Assembly: GCA_034440135.1 (NCBI GenBank)
Contig: JAWXBP010000082.1
Location: 1-45,257, forward strand
Source of the DNA: Planctomycetia bacterium
GTDB taxonomy: Bacteria > Planctomycetota > Planctomycetia > Pirellulales > JALHLM01
Direction of reading: 5' to 3'
DNA length: 45,257 nt
Shown here: positions 35,933-45,257 of the stretch, one piece after another
How the letters are laid out: every line of letters starts with the position of its first letter
How positions within the stretch are numbered: position 1 is the stretch's first letter
Notes under the pieces: model-generated
The model's database searches: none
Told to the model about the DNA's origin: nothing
Seen by the model: only the letters and a program-made list of their open reading frames with translations
Made by a program: the position numbers and the translations under genes

Positions 35933-36937
35933 TCAAGGGCGGCTGAGCCAAAGCTCATCGCCCTTTTTTTCTGCGCGGATCCCGCCGGGCAGCATGCGCG
36001 CGGCGACCTCGCCCGGCGTCTGGACAATCGCCGTCAGCACCCGCCATTCCGAAAAGCCCATGCTTTGTTCCGGCCATTGTTGTTGGCGCCAGAAAATGCG
36101 CAGCGTTTCGCTAATTATCAGCGCCGACACGCCGGCCAAGGCACCACAACGAACGACGACGAGCGACGCTTCCTGACGGGACGTCGCCTCGTCTGCCAAG
36201 CCGTGGGCAACTGCCAACAGGATCGTCTGCGCCTCGGTCGCCATCGCGGCAGTGCGGCAGATCGCAGGCACGACGTTGGGGCCGTAGTCCTGCTCCAGAA
36301 TCGGCAAGAGCCGACGCCGGAGCCGATTCCGCGTGAATTGTTGGTCGTCGTTGGTACGGTCCTCGCGCCACGGTTGTCCGATCCCGGCCAGGTATTCGCG
36401 GAGTTCCCGCCGCCTGAACTCCAACAGCGGCCGGACAAGCGAGACCGCCGGACCCAGCGACCGCGCACGGGACATGCCAGCCAGGCCCTGCAGGCCAGAG
36501 CCGCGCAAGAGTCGGTGCAGCACCGTCTCCGCCTGATCGTCGGCGGTGTGACCGACGGCCACGAAGCGAGCCCCGCGAGCTTCGGCCGTTCGACGTAGAA
36601 ATCGATAGCGTGCTCTGCGCGCCGCCGCCTCGATTCCCTCGCCACCGCGACGTTCACTCGGCACGTCGACCGCCCCGATCACCGCCTGGAGCGACAGTTC
36701 GTCGGCCAATCGCCGTACGAATTCGGCGTCAGCGACTCCGGCTTCGCCGCGCAGCCCGTGATCCAGATGGGCGACGCAAATCGCCTCGGATTGCGAGCCA
36801 GCCACGGCCTGCATTCCGCGCACCAGGGCTACACTGTCGGCGCCGCCGGAGACCGCGACGACGGCTCCGCACTCCCACCACTCGCTAGGGGGCCATGAAG
36901 CGCTAAGTCGATCAAGGAACGGAGGTTTTTCTGGCAT
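35933..36937 (-). CDS. tilS: tRNA(Ile)-lysidine synthase TilS
   Basis: 334 residues from ATG 36937 (an ATG at 36976 is possible). Makes lysidine at position 34 of tRNA-Ile2 so that it reads AUA. The PP-loop ATPase motif SGGADS (30-35) and the HLDHGLRGE segment identify it; GHTADDQAET is the conserved second motif. The C-terminal domain is short compared with the E. coli enzyme. It converges on the EpsI gene and its 3' end lies within the terminator hairpin. Upstream open frame beyond the ATG is not coding. Confidence 0.93.
   Translation of the reverse strand: MPEKPPFLDRLSASWPPSEWWECGAVVAVSGGADSVALVRGMQAVAGSQSEAICVAHLDHGLRGEAGVADAEFVRRLADELSLQAVIGAVDVPSERRGGEGIEAAARRARYRFLRRTAEARGARFVAVGHTADDQAETVLHRLLRGSGLQGLAGMSRARSLGPAVSLVRPLLEFRRRELREYLAGIGQPWREDRTNDDQQFTRNRLRRRLLPILEQDYGPNVVPAICRTAAMATEAQTILLAVAHGLADEATSRQEASLVVVRCGALAGVSALIISETLRIFWRQQQWPEQSMGFSEWRVLTAIVQTPGEVAARMLPGGIRAEKKGDELWLSRP
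35935..35970 (+). terminator. Rho-independent terminator after EpsI gene
   Basis: Stem AAGGGCG...CGCCCTT with an inner TGAGC/GCTCA pairing and a 4-base loop, then seven T residues ending at 35970. It lies 24 bases after the EpsI stop and inside the 3' end of the convergent tilS gene. Confidence 0.82.
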
Positions 36938-37688
36938 CGGGGTAAAGGATTGCGCTAACTGTGCACCGCCAAGCATCTTATCACGAAACAAACAGCCCCG
37001 GAGACGCTTGCGGCAACGGTCGGCACTGGTAAGATGGGGACAGAGATCATTTGACGTTCGTTTGCCAGCGTTTCGCGAAGCATGTGGCCGATAGTGGACG
37101 CCGCGGAGGCGAGGCGCGCGACACGGTGAATTGACTCTGATTCGGTTGGCGGAAAAATTGCATTTTTGCGCGGGAGTTGTTCCAGCGATGTATCTGCTCC
37201 TGGTCGTGCTAAAAGCCCTGTGCGAGCTGATCAACGACCTCAGACGCGTCCCTCAAATGGAACCGGTGCGTCTCCCTGCCGACGAGCGCGACAGCTCGAC
37301 GGAATCTGACTCACGGCGTACCGAACCCTCGCGATGCGGCTCGTATCTGGCGACACTTGTTCCCAGGCAAATTCCACGTCCCTTAGCTTTCCGCGGCGAG
37401 CGTGCGCGCTCGTTGCGTCCCGGCGAGGGGCGTCTGCGCTGGCGGCGCCGGTTCTGATTGTTTCGCTGACCGAATCGGCGTTTATTCTCGTTGTGATTCC
37501 CGCCCAAGTTGGGCGGTCGAATCGTTCGCGCGTCGCGCCCACTGGCGCCTGAGTTGCGCGCTTCTTGGCAGTCGATCCGTTTCAAGCGATCGGTTGAGTT
37601 TGGGCTGCGCCGCGCTCGCCACGAGTCGCGGCGGCCGTGGCGCGATGAAGCGCCCGGCGATACCCGCCACGCAAGGAGTAGCCGCACC
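36938..37688. other. 751-base gap upstream of RNase Y
   Basis: Between divergent tilS and rny. It holds a sigma-54-like match at 37146-37162 and a short open frame from ATG 37188 (89 codons) whose first 25 residues are hydrophobic but whose end is Arg/Pro-rich and unlike protein. A long rny leader is likely. No tRNA or known RNA family was recognised. Confidence 0.4.
37146..37162 (+). promoter_or_regulatory. Sigma-54-like site in the rny upstream gap
   Basis: TTGGC and TTGCA with the GG-N10-GC spacing (GG 37148-37149, GC 37160-37161). About 540 bases from rny; a chance match is quite possible. Confidence 0.25.
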
Positions 37689-39248
37689 GTGACCTCCCAG
37701 CAAGTTGTGATTATTCTCGTCACCGCCTTGGCGGCCGCCGGATTGAGCATCTTTATTCTGAAGATGATCGATCGCCTGCGCCTCAAGGACGCCGAGTCCC
37801 AGGCCCAGCAGTTGTTGGAGCGGACCGAACGGGAGATGGAGAATAGGCGCAAAGAGGCCGAACTGGCGCTCAAGGAACGCACCATCCAGCAATTGGCCGA
37901 GGTGGAACAGAAGCACGCCGCGGTCCGGCATGAACTTCACGAGCGCGAGCGAGCGCTCGACAAACGTCAGGACTCGCTCGACCAGCAGACCGACCAGGTG
38001 CGCAAGCAGGAAAAGATGGTCGAGGCGAACCAGCGACGTCTGAGCGAGAAAATGGACGAGGCGAATCGTCGGAACGAAGAACTCAGCAAGATGCTGGAGC
38101 TGGAACGCCAGACGCTGCACCAAATCAGCAGCCTGTCGCGTGAAGAGGCCACTTCCCGGCTGTTGGACGCGCTGGAGCGCGAACTGCAGCACGAGCAAGG
38201 CGCGCTCATTCAGCGATTCGAACGCCAGCTCCACGAGACCACGGAGAGTCGTTCCCGAGAATTGTTGATCTCCGCGATGCAGCGCTACGGGGCGTCGCAT
38301 ACCGCGGAGTCGACGACCAGCACGGTCGACATCCCGAACGACGATATGAAGGGACGCATCATCGGCCGCGAAGGACGCAATATCCGCGCCTTCGAAAAAG
38401 CTACGGGCGTCGACGTCATCATCGACGATACGCCGGGCGTCGTGATCGTCTCTGGCTTCGACACCGTGCGCCGCGAAGTCGCGCGGATTTCGCTCAACAA
38501 ACTAATCGCTGACGGCCGCATCCATCCTTCGCGGATCGAAGAAGTCGTGGCTGAAACCCAGAAGGAACTCGAACAACGCGTGCAGAAACTCGGCGAAGAG
38601 GCCGCGCAAGAAGCCGACGTGCAGGGGCTCAATCCCAAGTTGATTTACTTGCTGGGACGGCTGCATTTCCGTACCAGTTACACGCAAAACGTGCTGCGAC
38701 ATTCGATCGAGGTCTCTTTCCTCACCAGCATGCTGGCCGAGGAAATCGGCATGGACGGCCGGCTCGCCCGGCGGGCCGGCTTGTTGCACGATATCGGCAA
38801 GGCCGCCGATCACGAAGCGGAAGGCGGCCATCCGCGGATCGGCGCCGACTTGCTCAAGCGTTATGGCGAACGCCCCGAAGTGGTCCACGCCGCGCTCGGC
38901 CATCACGACGATTTGCGGATCGAGAATCCGTACACCGTGCTGGTCGCCGCGGCCGACGCGTGCAGCGCTTCACGCCCCGGCGCTCGTCGCGAAACGTTGG
39001 AGCGCTACATCAAACGGATGGAAGAACTGGAAAAGATCGCCACCAGCTTCGGTGGCGTCGCCCAGGCGTTCGCGATTCAAGCCGGGCGCGAGTTGCGCGT
39101 ACTGGTCCACGCCCATGAGACGACCGACGCGTCGGCCGCGAAGATCTGTCACGATATCGCCCGCGCGTTCGAGGAACAGTTAACCTATCCCGGCGAGATC
39201 AAGGTCACCGTGCTGCGGGAATCGCGTCACGTGGAAATTGCCAAGTAG
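37689..39248 (+). CDS. rny: Ribonuclease Y
   Basis: 519 residues, the usual length, from GTG 37689 behind AAGGAG with 10-base spacing; the frame is open 180 bases upstream but not coding there. Membrane-anchored endoribonuclease that starts mRNA decay. One N-terminal helix (about 6-25), a long coiled coil (about 25-190), a KH RNA-binding domain with [12 protein letters not shown] (about 217-228) and an HD domain with [12 protein letters not shown]. Followed 67 bases later by a YmdB-like gene, as in many bacteria. Confidence 0.96.
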   Translation: MTSQQVVIILVTALAAAGLSIFILKMIDRLRLKDAESQAQQLLERTEREMENRRKEAELALKERTIQQLAEVEQKHAAVRHELHERERALDKRQDSLDQQTDQVRKQEKMVEANQRRLSEKMDEANRRNEELSKMLELERQTLHQISSLSREEATSRLLDALERELQHEQGALIQRFERQLHETTESRSRELLISAMQRYGASHTAESTTSTVDIPNDDMKGRIIGREGRNIRAFEKATGVDVIIDDTPGVVIVSGFDTVRREVARISLNKLIADGRIHPSRIEEVVAETQKELEQRVQKLGEEAAQEADVQGLNPKLIYLLGRLHFRTSYTQNVLRHSIEVSFLTSMLAEEIGMDGRLARRAGLLHDIGKAADHEAEGGHPRIGADLLKRYGERPEVVHAALGHHDDLRIENPYTVLVAAADACSASRPGARRETLERYIKRMEELEKIATSFGGVAQAFAIQAGRELRVLVHAHETTDASAAKICHDIARAFEEQLTYPGEIKVTVLRESRHVEIAK

Positions 39249-39315
39249 TTTGCCCGCAGTGAACGTCCCAGCAACCCGGACTACCGCGCCGATCGCCGCC
39301 TGAGAATTTCGAGAC

Positions 39316-40149
39316 ATGCGCATCCTCCTCATCGGCGACATCGTGGGTAAACCGGGCCGGCAGATCGTGCAGCAGGCGCTGCGCGGATTGCGCGAAGAAC
39401 GCCATTTAGATCTGATCATCGCCAACGCCGAAAACGCGGCCGGCGGTTCCGGACTTACGCCGGCGATCTACCGGGAATTGCTCGCCGCGGGCGTCGATGC
39501 CATCACGCTCGGCGACCACATCTACCGCCGGAACGAAATCATCTCGGTACTCGAAAAAGAATCGAACATCGTCAAGCCGGCAAATTTTCCTTCCGACGCG
39601 CCGGGCCGCGAGTTCGCCGTGGTGACCACGAAAGACGGCGAACAAGTAGCGGTGCTGAGCCTGCTCGGTCGCGTGTTCATGCGGCCGGTCGATTGCCCCT
39701 TCAAAGCGGCCGATCGCGTATTGGCGGCCATTCCGGCCGAGGTGAAAATTCGGATCGTCGATTTTCACGCCGAAGCCACCAGCGACAAGCAACTGCTCGG
39801 GCGCTATCTCGACGGCCGCGTGAGCGCGGTACTGGGAACGCACACGCACGTCCCGACGGCCGATGAATGCGTCTTGCCTGGCGGCACCGCCTTCCAGTGC
39901 GATGTCGGGATGACCGGCCCGTACGACAGCGTGCTCGGCCGCCGGTATGACCGAGTAATCGAAACCACGATCACGTTCAATCCCACGCATTTCGAAGTCG
40001 CCCAAGGCGATCCGCGGATCTGCGGCGCACTGGTTGAAGTCGACCCTGCCACGGGACGCGCCACCTCCATCGAGCGCGTCTGCGTACGGCAGGCGGACGC
40101 GACCCGACTGGCGGCGCTCAATCAGCCGGCCCGCGTGCTGGAACTTTAG
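39316..40149 (+). CDS. ymdB: YmdB-like metallophosphoesterase
   Basis: 277 residues. The family (TIGR00282/YmdB) hydrolyses 2',3'-cyclic nucleotides with a dimetal site and is linked to RNase Y in Bacillus. Visible are GDIVG (Asp8), NAENAAGG, GDHIYR, FHAEATSDK and the GTHTHVPTAD metal motif. It follows rny with a 67-base gap, the same pairing as in Firmicutes. Its TAG stop overlaps the stop codon of the convergent BBP7 gene. Confidence 0.93.
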   Translation: MRILLIGDIVGKPGRQIVQQALRGLREERHLDLIIANAENAAGGSGLTPAIYRELLAAGVDAITLGDHIYRRNEIISVLEKESNIVKPANFPSDAPGREFAVVTTKDGEQVAVLSLLGRVFMRPVDCPFKAADRVLAAIPAEVKIRIVDFHAEATSDKQLLGRYLDGRVSAVLGTHTHVPTADECVLPGGTAFQCDVGMTGPYDSVLGRRYDRVIETTITFNPTHFEVAQGDPRICGALVEVDPATGRATSIERVCVRQADATRLAALNQPARVLEL

Positions 40150-41738
40150 AAGTGAAGTTCCAAACCAGCGTTCACGCCTTGGAGCCAATAGTTCGTCTCT
40201 TTGAACTCCATCTCCGGCTGGCCCGGGCCGAACAGCGTGCCGCCGACTTGCGTGGTGTTGACACGGAAATCGACCTGGTCGTCCGCTCGAACCACGTTGT
40301 TCCAGTAAATGAAGTTGTATCCCAAGAGCGCCGTCCAGCGGCAATTCAGCACATACCGGGCGTTGATATTGGCCTCCGGCACCACCGTGAACTTATCGCG
40401 CGAGAACTCACCGATATTCGTCGGTTGTGTCAATAAGCCGCCAGCCGTCGTGCTCGATCCGGCGCCCGGCACGGTGACCGTCGTGGAACCGTCGATGTTA
40501 ATGTCCTGCGCCATGTTGCCGAGTGCGCACTTGCCGAGGAACGAGATCGTCCAGCGGTTTTTCTTGAAGTCGACCTGCATGCCCAGGTCGACGCCGTGGA
40601 ACTCGTTGTTCGTGTCGATTTGATCGAACCCGGCGACCACAGTGCCGAGCGGTACGTTGCCGCCGACCGCGGTCGAGGTCAACATGTCGTCGATCCGTAG
40701 GTTGTCTTCGATCTTGGTGTAGCGATACCCGCCCAGGAAATCGACGTTGTGCTCGAACGAACGGGCCGCATTGGTGCGAAGCAAAATACCGGCGCCGGTC
40801 GTCTCAGTCTTGAAGTCGAAATCGAACTGCCCGTTCGCCACGTCCGGATGCGACAACAGTTGGGCAACATATTGCTGCACCGCTGGATCGGCGTTGAAGA
40901 ACGGCCGCGCCAAGATCGGGAACCCGCCTTGCGAGGCGTTGCTGTAGGAAAGTGTTTCTTCGCCGAGTGCGAAGACATATCCCTCGATCCCTTGGCAATG
41001 CCCGTGATCGAGCCAGTAACCCGCGGTGAATCGCACGCCGCCGCGCAAGTCTTCGTCGTAGCTGTCGTCGCCGAATAAGACTTGCGTGCCTGGGTCGCCA
41101 AGCAACCCCGCCCGCGCAGCTCCCGTTCCGGCGGGTGAAGTCGTGACGAGCGCCGGCAGGTCGATGCCCTTGCCCCACCAGCCGATGTATTCACCGCGCA
41201 CCCACCAGGGGAAATCGCGCTGCATTGGCAGGGAGGGTCCCGAGTCGTACATCGGCTCCTCGGCCATCATCTCCGACTCGTCCACCCAAGGGTTCTCCGA
41301 CGCGGTTTCGTCGTAGTATCCCGATGGCTGGACTTGCTCGTCGTAGTATTCCGCGGGCTCGGCAGCCGCATCTTCATAGTGCGCCGCCAACTCCCCTTCG
41401 TCGTAATGGTCGTCGATGGGTTCGCGCGCTTCGACGGCCCGCGCGATGCGTTGCGGCTGCGACGATTGCGATTGTCGCACGACTCCGGCGCCCTGGCCGC
41501 GGCCGCTCGGCAACGGCCGCACGCCGTCAGGCTGTGCGATGCTCGGCACCTTCACGCGGCGCTGTTTCACGGGAGATGCCGGCGCGGGCTCGGCCGTCTC
41601 TTCCTTGGCGACTTGTCCCCGCCCGCTCGGGAGTGGGCGCACGCCGCGCGGTTTGGCGGTCTGAGCGACCGCGTGCGAAGACGAAACCCCGACCGCGACG
41701 GCGCAGACCGCCGCCCAGGCAAATACCCGTCGATTCAT
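40146..41738 (-). CDS. BBP7-family outer-membrane beta-barrel protein
   Basis: 530 residues from ATG 41738 with a signal peptide (1-26, ending AVAQ). The segment to about 180 is Pro/Glu/Tyr-rich and disordered, with two copies of GVRPLPSGRGQ about 39 residues apart. From PWWVRGEYIGWWGKG (about 178) the sequence is a beta barrel ending in LELHF, with a C-terminal Phe. This is the BBP7 family known from planctomycetes. Function unknown; probably a porin-like surface protein. The stop codon overlaps that of the convergent ymdB. Confidence 0.88.
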   Translation of the reverse strand: MNRRVFAWAAVCAVAVGVSSSHAVAQTAKPRGVRPLPSGRGQVAKEETAEPAPASPVKQRRVKVPSIAQPDGVRPLPSGRGQGAGVVRQSQSSQPQRIARAVEAREPIDDHYDEGELAAHYEDAAAEPAEYYDEQVQPSGYYDETASENPWVDESEMMAEEPMYDSGPSLPMQRDFPWWVRGEYIGWWGKGIDLPALVTTSPAGTGAARAGLLGDPGTQVLFGDDSYDEDLRGGVRFTAGYWLDHGHCQGIEGYVFALGEETLSYSNASQGGFPILARPFFNADPAVQQYVAQLLSHPDVANGQFDFDFKTETTGAGILLRTNAARSFEHNVDFLGGYRYTKIEDNLRIDDMLTSTAVGGNVPLGTVVAGFDQIDTNNEFHGVDLGMQVDFKKNRWTISFLGKCALGNMAQDINIDGSTTVTVPGAGSSTTAGGLLTQPTNIGEFSRDKFTVVPEANINARYVLNCRWTALLGYNFIYWNNVVRADDQVDFRVNTTQVGGTLFGPGQPEMEFKETNYWLQGVNAGLELHF

Positions 41739-42161
41739 CGTTGCTCCCCCTCGGTGCCGCGACCGTGACCTCACGGCAGCTACGCGGCGTGTGTGTATTG
41801 CAGCACTTGAACAACACCCGTCCTACCCGGGACGCCGCGAGCCAATCTTCACGCGGGTGCGCCACGCCTGAATTCCAGACGTGCCGCACAAGTCCCTAAT
41901 TGAGTTTGTCGGATGTATCGCTGGGGGGAATTAAAACGAAACTGCGGATCATAACGGTTTTTCAGATCGCAACGGTGCTGCCGGCGGGAAAATGCGGAGG
42001 CTAGGTTGCCTGGTTTTGCACCGTCCGAATGCTAAAGCGGGCCGCTGGCCGAATCCATCCGCCCGCCCGGCGGCACGCCGGGTTGGTGTTATTGGCAGAT
42101 TCCTGCTGTTAGAATTGGGGCGATGGCGGCATTCCGCTCAAATTCAACGTGGAGTTACTCT
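41739..42161. other. Divergent intergenic region before the propeller gene
   Basis: About 420 bases between the BBP7 and propeller genes. A TAGAAT with upstream TG lies at 42110-42115 (plus strand), 46 bases before the propeller ATG, a possible extended -10 without a good -35. No gene, RNA or strong hairpin was seen. Confidence 0.4.
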
Positions 42162-43448
42162 ATGCGTTTGGCTGTCCCGGTATTCACGCTTTGCGGTCTG
42201 TTGTTGGCCGGTTCGGCCTCCACCGTTCGGTCGGCGACGCCCGCCGACGGTTGGCCGACCTTTCGTGGAGCGGAGCGGACAGCTGTGGCGCCGGATACGG
42301 GGCTGCTCACCGCATGGCCGGAAGCCGGACCGGCCTTGGTTTGGGAATCTGCCGGAGCGGGTCGCGGCTATGCCAGCCTGGCCATTGCCGGCGGGCGGAT
42401 CTACACGATGGGCGACGGCCCTTCGACCGCCGAAGACAAGGACGAGTACTTGCTCTGTTTCAATCTGGCGAACGGCCAGCAACTTTGGAAAACGAAAACC
42501 GGCGAAGCCTGGAATGAAGGCGATCCCTCGTGGCAGGGCTCGCGGAGCACACCGACGGTCGACGCGAATCGCATTTACGTACTGACCGCGCATGGCGTGC
42601 TGATCTGCGCGAACGACCGCGGCGACGAAGTCTGGCGCAAGGATTTGAAAGCCGAGTTCGGCGGCGACAAGGCCGACGGCTGGGGCTACAGCGAAGCGGT
42701 GCTGATCGACGGACATAAGCTCGTTTGCACCCCCGGCGCCGAAGCGAACACCATGGTCGCGCTCGACAAGTTGACCGGCGACGTGATCTGGTCGTGCTCC
42801 CGTCCGGAAGACCGCGGCGCCGGCCACGCGTCGATCGTGATTTCCGAGATCGGCGGCACGCGCGTTTACGTGCAAACCACGGGCAGCGGCGCGATGGGCG
42901 TCCGCGCTGAAGACGGCAAACTCCTCTGGACCTATGACATCGATCAAACCACGGCCGTGATTCCCACGCCGATCGTCCGCGGCGACCTCGTCTTCTTCGC
43001 CGCCGGCTACGGCCGCGGCGGCGCCCTACTGCGGCAAGTGGGCGATGTGGATGGTGCGGTCACGGTGGAGGAAATCTACGGGCTGAACAAAGAACTGGCC
43101 AACAAGCACGGCGGGATCGTGCTGGTGGGCGACTATCTCTACGGCGACTCGGACGACAAGGGCATTCCGTTTTGCGCGGAGCTGATGACCGGAAGCATCG
43201 TCTGGAAATCGCGCGGCACAGGGCGCAATTCGGCCAGCGTCGTCGCCGCGGACGGGCACATCTACGTGCGCTATGCCGACGGCACCATGACCTTGGTCCA
43301 AGCTTCGCCCGCCGCCTTCAAGGAAGTCGGCAGCTTCAAAGTTCCCGGGAGCGGACAGCGTCCCAGTTGGGCGCACCCGGTCATCTTCGACGGACGACTG
43401 TATCTGCGCGAAGACGACAAGCTGATGTGCTTTGAGTTGAAGCCGTAA
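42162..43448 (+). CDS. Secreted PQQ-type beta-propeller protein
   Basis: 428 residues from ATG 42162 behind GGAG with 7-base spacing; a signal peptide (about 1-24) ends VRSA. The rest has repeated propeller blades with the VWxxDLKAEF and TPxVxxxRIYV patterns of PQQ-binding-like proteins, for example at 120-165 and 205-245. Such planctomycete proteins are outer or periplasmic and mostly lack the catalytic residues of true quinoprotein dehydrogenases. No dehydrogenase residues are claimed. Stands alone. Confidence 0.88.
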   Translation: MRLAVPVFTLCGLLLAGSASTVRSATPADGWPTFRGAERTAVAPDTGLLTAWPEAGPALVWESAGAGRGYASLAIAGGRIYTMGDGPSTAEDKDEYLLCFNLANGQQLWKTKTGEAWNEGDPSWQGSRSTPTVDANRIYVLTAHGVLICANDRGDEVWRKDLKAEFGGDKADGWGYSEAVLIDGHKLVCTPGAEANTMVALDKLTGDVIWSCSRPEDRGAGHASIVISEIGGTRVYVQTTGSGAMGVRAEDGKLLWTYDIDQTTAVIPTPIVRGDLVFFAAGYGRGGALLRQVGDVDGAVTVEEIYGLNKELANKHGGIVLVGDYLYGDSDDKGIPFCAELMTGSIVWKSRGTGRNSASVVAADGHIYVRYADGTMTLVQASPAAFKEVGSFKVPGSGQRPSWAHPVIFDGRLYLREDDKLMCFELKP

Positions 43449-43589
43449 CCATCGCCGCCGAGTTGGGAGCGCTGGTCGATCCTCACTTAGGAAAAGGTGG
43501 GAATGCGCGCACTCTTGCGCCATTCCTGGACAATCGTTCTGCGCAGATTGCAACGGTCCTCGCCATGCGGAATTGTGGTTTCGCGAAGT

Positions 43590-43603
43590 GTGCCAATTGG
43601 CAC
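43590..43603. promoter_or_regulatory. 14-base perfect palindrome upstream of the chemoreceptor
   Basis: GTGCCAATTGGCAC is a perfect palindrome ending 108 bases ahead of the chemoreceptor start. Size and symmetry fit a dimeric repressor site; no regulator is identified. Confidence 0.35.
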
Positions 43604-43711
43604 CGGCCGTTTGAGGGATGACGTAGGGTACTCCCGGGGTAATTGACTGAGCCCCAAGCGTTCCTCCATTCCCCGCGGAAAGCGCCGACCGTGGCGCGGA
43701 GCTGAAACCAT

Positions 43712-45257
43712 GAAGATTCGCACCCGATTGATCATCGCCCTGCTGGTGCCGTTGATCGCCGCCATGACCTTTGGCACCGCCGGCGTCTGGAGCAGTTGGC
43801 GGCACTCGCAGGAGATGAATCGCATCGTCACCCTGGCCGAGTTGTCCACGCGGATCAGCTCCCTGGTCCATGAAACACAAAAGGAACGCGGCACGACGGC
43901 CGGGTTTCTCGGCAACAAGAGCGACGAATTCCGCGCGCGCTTGCAGACGCAACGCACCGCCACGGATGGACAGCTTAAGCAGTTGAACGGGTTCCTCGCG
44001 ACCATTTCCGCCGACGATTTCGGCGCCGAGTTCAGTGCCGAACTGACCAAGGCCCTAAAACCGCTCGACAAACTGACGGACGTGCGCAAACGCGTCTCCG
44101 CACTGGACATCCCCGCCCCCGAAGCGATTGGCTACTACACCGGCGCTAACACTAGTTTGTTAGACGTGATCGGCCGCGCGGCCACCGTAACGGGCGATGG
44201 TCCCATTGCCATTCGCATTGGCGCCTATACGAGCTTCTTGAAATCGAAAGAACGCGCGGGCATCGAACGCGCCGTGCTGTCCAACACCTTTGCTCAGGAC
44301 AGCTTTGGCCCCGGCATGTACGAAAAATTCCAACAACTCGTCGCCCTGCAAGACGCGTACCTGGCCGAGTTCGCCAATCACTCGTCCGCGCAGGATCGCG
44401 AGTTATTGAGCGAGAAACTGAAAGCGCCTTGCGTGGTCCACGTCGGTGAATTCCGCCAGAAGGCCATCGCCACACACGCCACAGGCGGCTTCGGCGTCAA
44501 AGCAACCGAGTGGTTCGATACCATCACCGCCAAAATCAATCTTTTGAAGGAAGTCGACGACGGACTTGCCTCACGGCTGCTCACGGAAGCCCGCGAGACG
44601 CGCGCGGCGTCCGATCGCCTGCTCTATTCGCTCGCCGGCGCCATGCTGGTGACCTTGGCCGTTTCCAGCGGCCTCGCCTACCGGTTGGCGCGATCGATCC
44701 TGCGGCGTGTTTCCATACTGCGCGACCGTTTGCGCGGCATCGCGGAAGGCGAAGCCGATCTCACGTTGCGGCTGGAATCGTCCCCCGACGAATTGGGCGA
44801 AGTCGCCAAGTGGTTTAACAAGTTCATGGATCGACTCGAACCGACGATCGGCCGCATCCTCACGGGTTCGGCGAAGGTCTGCGTGTCCGCAAACGAACTC
44901 ACCAGCACCGCGCGGGCGCTGGCCACCGGCGCTGAGGAATCGAAGCTCGGCGCGAGCTCCGTCGCTTCGGCCGTCGAGGAATTGTCGAGCAACATGAAGC
45001 ACATGGCTTCGTCGACCGAGCGCATGGCCGACGACATGAACATCATGGCGGAATCGGTCCGCCTCATGAACGGCTCGATCGCCGGCATTGCTGGTAGCTC
45101 GGTCGAGTCGGCTGGCGTCGTCGGCACCGCCGCGGAACTGGTGCAGCGGAGCAACGAACAGATCCGCGAATTCAGCACCGCCGCCGAGGCCATCGGCCAG
45201 GTGGTGAACGTCATTCAAGACATCGCCGAGCAAACCAACTTGCTCGCCCTGAACGCC
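43712..45257 (+). CDS. Methyl-accepting chemotaxis protein with NIT sensor (cut by window end)
   Basis: At least 515 residues from ATG 43712; the window ends before the stop codon. First membrane helix (about 7-29), a nitrate/nitrite-sensing (NIT-like) outer domain with ERGTTAGFL (58-66), second helix (about 305-325), HAMP (about 326-380), then the start of the signalling coiled coil. The sequence breaks off at the hairpin tip (AEQTNLLALNA), so the second half, with the methylation region, lies outside. It signals to CheA and CheW. The NIT label rests on the ERGxxAGFL pattern and the ligand is not certain. Confidence 0.88.

Noticed and set aside
37188-37457. Small open frame with a hydrophobic start upstream of rny
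   Set aside because: The second half is Arg/Pro-rich and unlike protein, and there is no ribosome site; kept only as a remark in the gap entry.

Overview
The window looks like chromosome from a GC-rich member of the Planctomycetota, probably Pirellulales-like. The evidence is a BBP7-type outer-membrane barrel protein, an exosortase with a DUF3485/EpsI partner, a Cys-rich outer-membrane protein, McsA/McsB outside Firmicutes, a short N-terminal arginine-rich membrane protein of planctomycete style, and several families of palindromic intergenic repeats. No rRNA, tRNA, CRISPR array, transposase or phage gene was seen.

Layout. 1-16.5 kb is mostly housekeeping and envelope genes: a TlpA-thioredoxin/esterase fusion; a minus-strand run TPR protein - fpg - bipA; mcsA-mcsB; a frameshifted small membrane-protein gene; a LolA-like secreted protein; a vapBC-type toxin-antitoxin pair; proS; a GCS2 carboxylate-amine ligase overlapping an N-formylglutamate amidohydrolase-like gene; two secreted or outer-membrane proteins. 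16.8-20.1 kb (plus strand) carries a GGDEF protein, UDP-glucuronate decarboxylase and a phosphoglucosamine/phosphomannomutase, which supply nucleotide sugars. 20.2-30.2 kb (minus strand) is a ten-gene run: DegT aminotransferase, a membrane-anchored SDR, a PglC-like phosphoglycosyl transferase, a formyltransferase-like protein, a PIG-L deacetylase, a NeuD-type acyltransferase fused to an acyl carrier protein, an AMP-forming acyl ligase, a FabG-like reductase, a second NeuD-like transferase and a hexapeptide acyltransferase. 30.7-35.9 kb (plus strand) holds a DUF6174-like protein, exosortase, a Wzc/BY-kinase-like copolymerase and an EpsI/DUF3485 protein. 36-45 kb holds tilS, RNase Y, a YmdB-like phosphoesterase, a BBP7 barrel, a PQQ-type propeller and a chemoreceptor cut by the window end.

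The most interesting proposal is that the 20-30 kb genes make an N-acylated (possibly formylated) amino sugar on a polyprenyl carrier. Its acyl group would be activated by the AMP ligase, loaded onto the carrier domain fused to NeuD, adjusted by the FabG-like reductase, and transferred to the amine made by the DegT enzyme. Several genes in the run overlap by 1-4 bases, so they are probably translationally coupled. The exosortase, Wzc-like and EpsI genes next door suggest linkage to an exported polysaccharide and exosortase-sorted proteins. A sigma-54-like site precedes the Wzc-like gene. All of this is inference from sequence reading; no database search was run.
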